From Siphonodentalium dalli (taxonomy: Eukaryota; Mollusca; Scaphopoda; Gadilida; Siphonodentaliidae), in NCBI GenBank assembly GCA_032622095.1, contig CP136063.1, positions 65,673,897 to 65,737,896 of the forward strand: 64,000 nt of DNA, given 5' to 3'. Under the pieces are notes generated by a model. It worked only from the letters and a program-made list of their open reading frames with translations, had not been told where the DNA came from and did not search any database. Both the position numbers and the translations under genes were made by a program. Numbering within the stretch: the stretch's first letter is position 1; every line of letters begins with the position of its first letter. This document shows positions 56,651 to 64,000 of this stretch, one piece after another.

Positions 56651-56815
56651 CCCGGAACTAACATTTTCGTACCCGGCACTGACACATTCGTTCCCAGAAA
56701 TGATTCGTTCCCGGAAGTGACGGATTGCCGGAAACAAGAGATTGATTACCGGAAGTAATAGATTCGTTACCGGAAACGAGATTGATTACCGGAAGTAATG
56801 TGCCGGCTCGGAAGT
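56490..56815. repeat. Degenerate CCGGAA-motif array
   Basis: About 15 occurrences of GTACCCGGAAA, TACCGGAAGT and close variants are spaced roughly 15-25 bp, separated by GTTTC / GATTC. Shorter versions lie at 51190-51337 and 54000-54151, cut by the tandem junctions. Confidence 0.8.
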
Positions 56816-57866
56816 CGACCTGGCCACAAAAATATATCACCAATTGCAAGGTGTGAGCATCACGTTTGTGTACACTCTGATACCTTTCAAACTTCCTACT
56901 ATTATGTTTAATTTTCCTGTTATTTACTACAGGAAATCGAACCACCCTGGTCCAGGAATAGGACGCACACTGTACTGTATGACGCCTCTTGTCCTCTTCA
57001 TTCCCGGTTCCTCACAATTAACGTTATTTTCATTACAACACAACAAAACCCTTGTGCCATTCACAAGGTCGCACTCCGATGTGCATATAACTAAAAATTA
57101 TACGATTTATATACCCGGTAACCAGTTGTTTTCATTACAAAAATGCACGCTGATGTGCATGTAACATTCTGGCATTATATTACTTTGCGCAGATTCAAAT
57201 GCTATCAGATACCATATGCTAAAATCCTCATTAATGCCTGGCCACCGTGGATCGTTCTTTTCCTATTAAGGCGGCGCCTTTAACGACAGGCCAGGGCACG
57301 AGCAACCTTTATTATTTATGAAATGTATAATGCAAAACTATTCTATATTTCGTCCCGGCAGATGCTTATCAATCTGCATAATCTTAGCGACTTTAAACAG
57401 ACTAGTTACTGTTTTGGGGACCATATGAATTCATGGCATTCACCCCAAACGATATTGTTAACATGTGTTAGTAAATTTCAGGGTTATTAACATATAGGTA
57501 GCCATACAAGTTTATGTACATCTATATACACATATATCAAATTACAATGAACAGAACCCACCTGCTTCTTATTCTACACTGTAAATACATTCCAGGAAAC
57601 CCGGTATTCATGAATTGATTTCTTCAGTTGATTCAACCTGAGTGAACCTAGGTTCTGTGCAGGTTGTAACTTGTTATTAGAAATAATTGAACGCAACGAA
57701 TGTTTCCATGTTATCAGCATTGTGAAAATATCTACTTTAACAATGGTATCAATAATTAGTGCGAGAAATGCACGCTCCATATATCGAGGTCATTTCCGGC
57801 CGTATTTAGGCTACACAACATAATTGAAATTAATTATTTACATTTCCGGACTTTAAGAAACAAACA
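56816..57866. other. Unique noncoding stretch
   Basis: No protein-like frame, and not repeated elsewhere in the window. Contains GGCCTGTCGTTAAAGGCGCC (minus strand) and a pair of ATGTGCAT-type phrases at about 57078 and 57152. Confidence 0.5.
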
Positions 57867-58559
57867 ATGGAATCAACACTCTTGAACAAGGAGTGCTTGT
57901 TCAAAAGATTGATGCCATCGTCAGCTTTCTTCAGGCCGTTAAAATAGAGCAAGTGATACTCATTAAATCGGCCGACACAAGAACTATACAATGGAATCAA
58001 TATCTTAAACGAGGAATGCCCGTTCAAAACATTGATGCCATCGCTATATGGTATACATCTCTAAAACAATGAAAGTAAGAACGCATTAGGTCAATGAAAG
58101 TAAGAACGCGTTACATCTGCTGGCATAACACTAAACAATGGAATCAACATCCTAAACGAGGAAGGCCCGTTCAAAATATTGATTCCATCGTTAGATTTTA
58201 TGCAGCTCTAAAACAGTGCCATTAAACACCTTAAAGTTATGCGAAACACCCTGGTAAATGTTTCCCAAAAAATAACGATTACCAGGTATGGAAATAGTTA
58301 TTCTTATAAATTTCTCACCCGAATGAAAGATACATAATATGTCTTTAATTCCGTCTTTGGCATAAAACAAAACAACCCTAGCCCAGGATCAATAACTTTA
58401 ACGCGTCTGCGCGATCAGAACATTGATGTCCTCGCTAGCTGTTTTGTTGTGCGACACCCAATTTATTGCGAGTAAAATATTTCAATAGGTCAGGTCCAGA
58501 ACCCAACAATGGAATCAATACTTTCACGAGGGATGTCCCCCCCAAAATATTGATGCCAT
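57867..58559. repeat. Five dispersed ~50-bp imperfect palindromes
   Basis: Located at 57867-57918, 57991-58041, 58138-58188, 58385-58432 and 58509-58559. Four start ATGGAATCAA and end TTGATGCCAT or TTGATTCCAT. The centres contain pairings such as CTTGAACAAG/CTTGTTCAA and AAACGAGGAATGCCCGTT. Copy 4 is the most diverged (AGGATCAAT ... ATTGATGTCCT). Sequences between copies are unrelated, so this is not a simple tandem array. A 20-bp direct repeat, CAATGAAAGTAAGAACGC, lies at 58069-58110 between palindromes 2 and 3. Confidence 0.85.
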
Positions 58560-59005
58560 CGTTAGAGGTCTTAGGCAGCATAATAAACCATGCGCAATTC
58601 TCCATGGGTGACCCGCCTATCGCTTCGGATAAGCAACTAATGTTTTTGAATAATTAACCTCGCATGATATTTAATCACTGCCCGGAGGCGGAGATCAATC
58701 AATGCTTTCATGCAAGATCTATAATTTTCCACTGTAATTCATTTGCATAATTAACCTATAGCTCTAATGCTATATGACTAGGATGGTGTAATTTGCGACC
58801 CTCCATATCTTTGTAAAAGAAATGCCTTGTAAACATTTCGAATCATAAGAGCAAATTAAAATTAGAAAACAAGTAAACCTGGCTGATAAAATCTTTTAAA
58901 ATGATGGGGAAGTTATTAATAAAACACGGCCTGATTACATACCGTATTTGCTTTTTCAATAAATTACACTCAACACACAACTGCTTCTTCAGAATCATGT
59001 TTTCC

Positions 59006-59714
59006 TTAATTGGTTAATTGAAATTCATCTAATGCATCAACAATCGCGTACTTCACATTTCGTCCCAATCGATTATATCCATTTTCATTTAAGTGTACTT
59101 TGTCCGAACTTAGAACAGTTTCTTTGGGCTCTTTGTGAATTAAACCAGCTAATTTTCGCAGTGGCCAAAAGTAAGCCATGCTTATTGTTTTGTGAAGCTG
59201 TTCACTGAGCTTCAAGTTCAATTGTTTTACATTATCGTTATATCTATTTACTGTCACAGGATCTTCCGTGTCTATTCTGTCTTTTCCTGGAAGTCTGACT
59301 TTCTTCCGTTCTAATGCTTCACAAACAAAGATTCGCAGCAGTTGTGAGTTTGAGTCATTGATGAGATCTAAAAGGGCCGCCTTCAGGTCCCTAAAAACCT
59401 CATCGGGCGAGCTTGATGATAAATCGTTTCCGCCTCCCATTACTACTATAATTTGCGGCATGAATCTCTTAATTCTTTGCACAGCTGAGTCACTAAATTT
59501 ATTTAGACATAAACCACTTATTCCGAAGAACTCTGTTGTCATTTATTTTCAAGGCTTCACGGAAATTTATCTGGAATGGTTCTGATCCAGCCTTCTTCAA
59601 ATAGGCGGCCTTGTTTCCCGCACAGTACAGGGGTACATACAAGGCCGTGGCCAATATTTTTATATGGCTACTGCCAAACACCAGAACCCGCACTTTATTG
59701 TAATTTTCAGCCAT
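59006..59714 (-). pseudogene. SGNH-hydrolase-like protein, copy 2
   Basis: Same protein as 44742-45464. Here the C-terminal 178 codons are one open frame from FFGISGLCLNKFSD through VVMGGGNDLSSSS and DKVHLNENGYNRLG to FQLTN. The amino-terminal part (MAENYNKVRVLVFGSSHIK) is in another frame because about 10 bp are missing near 59535. The two copies thus carry different lesions. Nucleophile block GSSH lacks the usual Asp; GGND and D..H are intact. A leader exon lies upstream at 60302-60373. Confidence 0.75.
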
Positions 59715-60301
59715 AGTTGAATCTCTCGCTATACTGCAGAGAAAGAAAAAGTACTTGGTACAAACGCGGACCTTTATAAGATATATCTATACAAGGAATA
59801 AAAATGCATTTTCGCTTTCGGAATTTTTCCTAGTGAGTAGTGACTCAGCCTGCAAATACCATCAAGATTCTGCGTGGATGTATGGGTAGTTACCAATTTC
59901 AAATGCCGATACACAAATGAGCATACCCTTATCTCAAACTTAAACACTTTGCCCAAAACAAGAGAACTGTAATTTTCTAGCTAAGCTGAAATCTTAAAAT
60001 GAATTAAAACAAGTTTCTGCTAGAGCTAAGATACCGGCTATATAGTAGATAGGTCACATTTGTTTTTGTCTGTGATATGGTAATATCCAAGCCCAATGGT
60101 ACCCCATAACTTTAACAAGCTCATGGAAAATCTCCACCATAAAATTATAGGAGTCGTGTTTGTTAACTGAATTAAAAAAATGGTAGACATTAATCTAGGC
60201 TGAAACCTTTTAAACATACATTTATTTAATAGCCATGGTATCTTAACTCCATAGAAACAGTCAATGTTAATGCCTAGAGCAATAACATAAAGTAAATGGA
60301 C

Positions 60302-60373
60302 TTACCTATTTGGTGTGGAAACGAAATGATACACAATATTGATCAGGAACATTTAATCTTGAGATGCAAAGTG
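60302..60373 (-). other. 72-bp leader-like exon (copy 5)
   Basis: See 46033-46104. The donor CAAATAG|GTAAGT is intact. Confidence 0.7.
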
Positions 60374-60965
60374 ACCAAATATTCCTGAACACGCGTATAT
60401 ATCCCGCTTCCGCACCATCTAGGCGGGATTTTGGTAAACTTTAGCACCAACCAATGAAAGTTCTCAGTTCTAGCGCAATCCAACAAAATCGTTTTACCCC
60501 ATGTGTAGAAGTTTTCAAATCATGTGATGGACAGGTTACTTTGCATAATTTGCCACTCCTTTGCCCGGACATAATCTCCCCCACAGATGTTATATTGATG
60601 ATTCACGCTAGATAACACGCATGCACGCCAGATAGCATGTGTGTAATTAAATTTACATTCCGCCTGGCATTAAGCCTGGAATTAATCTCCGGACCGTTGG
60701 TCCAGCGGTCGTTATCTCTCACAATAATTAGTGTCCATCTGTGGGCTAGTTCCTGTAATTCCCCTTCACATGGAATTGGTAAATAAAATTTCGCCTTTTG
60801 GCGCCAAGCTGTCTACGATTTTAATCATGGTAATCTATTTTCCATACAAAATTTGCATGATCAGTTATTTCTGACATTCTTCAGACAACTTACGTGCTGG
60901 GAATCTGACAGCTTATAATTAAACCCCGATCAATTACAGATGGTCAATTATTTCACCAGACCCCT

Positions 60966-62882
60966 TTACGGTGCCGTGAATAAATGTTGATAATGAGCTT
61001 TCCCACATCTGTGGTCTCTAACGGAACCTCGGATTAACCCCCCAGTATTTTCAGTATTTTTGGTGGACTCTACCATATGTCTCAAACTTAGGTGAGTCTG
61101 ATGATCACTAGCAATTAATTTGGAAAAGTTGTGTTCGTAAATACGAAAATTTGGAATAGATATCTCTGGAAGTTTAGGAAACCGTGATATTTTTAAGTAC
61201 CTTTGAATCAAAGAATTCTTGTAGCAGTGCCAAATTTACAGGATGTTCCACTGATGGTACCGATGAGGATGTGTTGCATATGTGCCAACGTGGGGGTACA
61301 TGAAAATGTTTTGTTTGGATGGAACATTGGCACGTAACGTCCACAACACAAAAAGAACATCCCGGCTTGACTGATCCAGTTGGACAAAGTACTTCCAGAG
61401 ATGGCAAACTAGATATTAGGTATTTACTTTTGCCTAAGGCGTGGATGGAAGGCTCCATGATTCCTTCAGTAAACGAGAACCTGCATACCTGGTTCACAGT
61501 GGTAGTGTTGCCCGTATATAATGCCATTGCACAGGAAGGATTGGCCGTTGTTCTAAGAACAGGTAAATAATGACAGAACAGGTCGCGATGATGCTTCTTA
61601 CAGAGCTTTAGTTGGTCCAGATTTATCTCAGAGAAGAGATTGTCATTATGGGAGGTAAGCAATGACCCACCAAGATGAGCAATGTTTGTTCCATGAGGTG
61701 AGGTATGATTTATCGGAACTGGAAAGTTCATAATCTTGTGTAGCGACAATGGGTGTCCCAATGTTGACATCGGAAGCTTGATGGCAATATATATATCCGA
61801 ATCGTGCCTTAGAATTGAAAATTCAGCTATCGCATAGTAGGTAGCTGAATGCATGTTCATAAGTTTGAATGGGGTGTCCCCATTGTCCAATAATGTGGAT
61901 ACTCGTTGTATAAGCGAGCGTATTTCTGAAGGTGGAACAACCAATGGTGATAGCCGGCCTTGCATCAGTGAAATCAAACCTAAAAACATGTCTTCGAAAC
62001 CCTGAACGATGCGGGTGGATCGGCCCAATTGCCTAATTAGCAGAGAGTCAAGAACATCCTCTGTAAATTTTAGAGCACCAAGGGTTCAATTTAATTGCCC
62101 ATAGAGTCCTTTTACCGCTTCGTGGTTTTCCCTGATGGCTTCGTATGCCTTCACAATTCTAGAATCACTTGAAGCCATGTAAGAGGTGTAGGCGTGTAGC
62201 TCATGACTGAATGTTTTTGCCATTGTGGTTGTGCGGGTCTGAATTGCAGCCACTCTCTTGGAAAGACTGTTCATGTCGGACTGGGTTGCTGTCCCAAATA
62301 TTGTTTTACTGATACGGCCCACGAAAGGTAACCATGATCGTCGACGTCTCATGGGAGCCACGGAATGATGAGGCACAATGCTTTTGATATTTGCGATGAG
62401 TAGGTGATGCGTGTATATGTAGTGTCTTGCAGGACTACTATCTCTCGGATTGTGGAAGGAAACCAATCCTTTCGTGGGAGCGTTGTTTTCATGTCATATG
62501 GTGACACATTGGGGATGGTCAAGCAAAACGTGTGAGTCCAGTGGTTCTCTATAGGGAAGAGTCGGCCTTCCTTGATGAAAATGGTGCCATAGTTCAGACG
62601 ATACCATTCATTGTCGGCTTGGGCAGTATTCAGGATGGATGCTATGATTAAGCACAGTCCCAGGGTGTAAAATCGCATGTGTTTTTGTTGGTAAATTGCC
62701 CGATGAATCGATGATGGTGGCGGCGCTGGTGACAACCTCCCTGATGCCGAGTTAAAGTCAGATGGAACTTGCATCATGGTCTGTTCATCGTCCGAGTCGT
62801 GATGGTGTTTTGTAAACATGGTTGTGTCGTTGATCCTGATGACTTTGCTGCTGGCTTCTGAAATCGTTGCCCTTGGATTCAA
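60966..62882 (-). pseudogene. Envelope-like glycoprotein gene, copy 2, broken
   Basis: Second copy of the env-like gene. Signal peptide start MRFYTLGLCLI at 62678 is the most likely initiation site, although the frame is open further upstream to 62882. The furin-type RRRR site and adjacent FVG..SKTIFGTAT fusion-peptide-like motif are near 62340, in a different frame from the signal peptide; the frames cross between 62466 and 62349. A stop lies at 62086-62088, after which a 284-codon stretch (62028-61174) with several cysteines is open, better preserved than in copy 1. A last shift leads to 61211-60966. No obvious membrane anchor was found. The lesions differ from copy 1. Confidence 0.78.
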
Positions 62883-63058
62883 ACACCAGTGTGGCAGGGC
62901 GAAATTCGTGTGACGAATCCCTACCAGTTGTATTTGGGGAATTAGCTTTTACTTCTTTTTACCTATTTGGTGTGGAAACGAAATGATACACAATATTGAT
63001 GAGGAACATTTAATCTTGAGATGCAAAGTACAAACTAACAATAATCATTAGACATTAA

Positions 63059-64000
63059 TTTTTTTTTTATAATTTCTTTATTCCCATGAAACATCAATTT
63101 TAAACATTACATTACATCAGTATCAATAACAGAGTATAAAAAGTCAAACATGTATACATGGTATTTTGTGTAAACACATTAATGTACATAAATGTGGATT
63201 TACATTTGGATCGTACTAAATTATCTTGTAATGACGGCTGAATATGGTGTATATATGCATTCATTTATATTAATCATAAAATATAGAAACATTTGAAGGA
63301 TGTTAGTCTTGTAGGCTGTGGTAAATTGAAGCCCATTTCCCATAAAATTTATCTAGACAATTGTTTGTTTGTGCAATATATCTTTCATTCTGCATGACGT
63401 AATTTATGTTTGCCTTTACTGCAATAAAAGATGGTCTTTGGTTGTTAATTTTACTTTTATATATGGAAAATTTAGTTATTTGGATACACAGGTTGACAAT
63501 AATCTCTGTTCCATTTATTCCAAATATAATATCTATTTTAGAAAATGTGTCTAGTTGTGTTTGACCTGTTGCCACTAGCCATGTATGTAGGCTATTCCAA
63601 ATTTCAGTTACATGTTCACATTCTGTAAACAAGTGGACAATTGTCTCGACATGGATATTACAGAAAGAACATTTGTCATTATCTATGACTTGTATAATTT
63701 TTAAGAAATGATTTGTTGTAAGGATCCTCTGAAGGATTCTATATTGGAAGTATCTCAGGTTTGTGTCAATTGATGTTTGAAATGGTAGCATATAGTATGA
63801 TTGCCATTGGTCTTCATCAGGCCTGATATTCAAGTATTGTGCCCACTTTATTTTGTTATTAGAGGTTGCATTTATCAAATTTTTATTAAATAATTGGTAA
63901 AATGTTTTGCATCCTTTTTTAACATTATACAGTGAGAGAATGGACAATGTTATATTTGGACCTTCTTCAACTTGTATGACTTCATTTGCGATTTTAGCAC
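63059..64000 (-). mobile_element. L1/Tx1-like LINE, 3' end, runs off window
   Basis: Minus strand. A poly-A (T10 on the plus strand, 63059-63070) abuts ATTAATGTCTAATG, the interrupted block sequence. The element extends beyond the window edge. The 3' UTR is about 230 bp. Confidence 0.8.
63303..64000 (-). CDS. LINE ORF2 C-terminal region (partial)
   Basis: The frame is open from the window edge to the stop at 63303. It reads AKIANEVIQVEEGPNITLSI, WAQYLNIRPDEDQWQSYYML, then DTNLRYFQYRILQRILTTNH, CSFCNIHVETIVHLFTECEH and further helical sequence. R.FQYRIL.RIL.TN followed by CSFC....ETI.HLF..C is the C-terminal zinc-finger-like region of L1/Tx1-type reverse transcriptases. RT and endonuclease would lie beyond the window. 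No stop in this part. Confidence 0.8.
   Translation of the reverse strand, partial: AKIANEVIQVEEGPNITLSILSLYNVKKGCKTFYQLFNKNLINATSNNKIKWAQYLNIRPDEDQWQSYYMLPFQTSIDTNLRYFQYRILQRILTTNHFLKIIQVIDNDKCSFCNIHVETIVHLFTECEHVTEIWNSLHTWLVATGQTQLDTFSKIDIIFGINGTEIIVNLCIQITKFSIYKSKINNQRPSFIAVKANINYVMQNERYIAQTNNCLDKFYGKWASIYHSLQD

Larger units (their letters stand above)
58723..63055. repeat. Large block, copy 2 (SGNH plus env)
   Basis: Pair of 44455-49508, lacking the 46450-47205 segment. It starts within the exon-like segment (homologue of 44455) and ends where a LINE poly-A is inserted at 63057. Confidence 0.9.

Noticed and set aside
57065-57160. Two GCAC..GATGTGCAT phrases as a candidate regulatory pair
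   Set aside because: Only two short copies, and no further structure or conservation is visible.

Overview
The window looks like repeat-rich nuclear DNA from an invertebrate, most likely a marine mollusc. The reasons are AT-rich sequence, short introns with GT/AG signals, and recognisable element families: a non-LTR element ending in (AATC)n, a family opening CCCCCCGCAACGAAG, a family with the phrase GAGTTATGGCCC, a tRNA-derived SINE, and piggyBac, hAT, Ty3/gypsy and L1/Tx1-like remnants. The species call rests on memory of these families, not on a search. There are no bacterial-type operons, no CRISPR array and no convincing intact host gene. Almost every coding stretch is an exon fragment or a decayed mobile-element gene.

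Layout. 1-23.3 kb: a segmental duplication (1-9.5 kb against 10.2-19 kb) with a 100-N gap at 6029-6128. It carries a modular higher-order tandem array (3.1-5.1, 16.2-18.3, 19.1-19.8 and 20.1-23.3 kb) whose minus strand still reads like a protein exon, a 46-bp satellite, a MADF/BESS-type exon, a hAT element with a BED finger, and a piggyBac-type MITE. For both insertions the other duplicate preserves the empty site. 23.4-35.6 kb: exon-like units encoding a CEAG..RWDDKATEEK segment and a coiled-coil exon. One end of this unit has grown into a 52-bp minisatellite of about 31 copies. A SINE and a rearranged gypsy element with an internally inverted protease segment sit inside. A Ulp1/SENP-like exon lies at 32.1-32.6 kb in a second local duplication that also contains a TTAA MITE and a second hAT element.

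35.6-44.6 kb: a non-LTR retrotransposon (endonuclease, partial RT, RNase H) that has lost its RT catalytic core, then a piggyBac element whose transposase gene is split by a repeat that itself contains a copy of the piggyBac 5' end plus flanking DNA. 44.5-63.1 kb: two copies of a block holding an SGNH-hydrolase-like gene and a decayed envelope-like (baculovirus F / errantivirus type) gene, each following a shared 72-bp leader-like exon with a splice donor. In the first block the region from the env amino end outwards is triplicated as a 2.4-kb tandem repeat. Between the blocks lie a CCGGAA-motif array and five dispersed ~50-bp imperfect palindromes. 63.06-64 kb: the 3' end of an L1/Tx1-like LINE.

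The window is best read as layered transposition, segmental duplication and satellite formation. Its most informative feature is that duplicates serve as dated empty-site controls for the insertions. The candidates for something undescribed are the palindrome cluster, the coding-exon-derived higher-order satellite, the shared 72-bp leader exon and the fold-back gypsy element.
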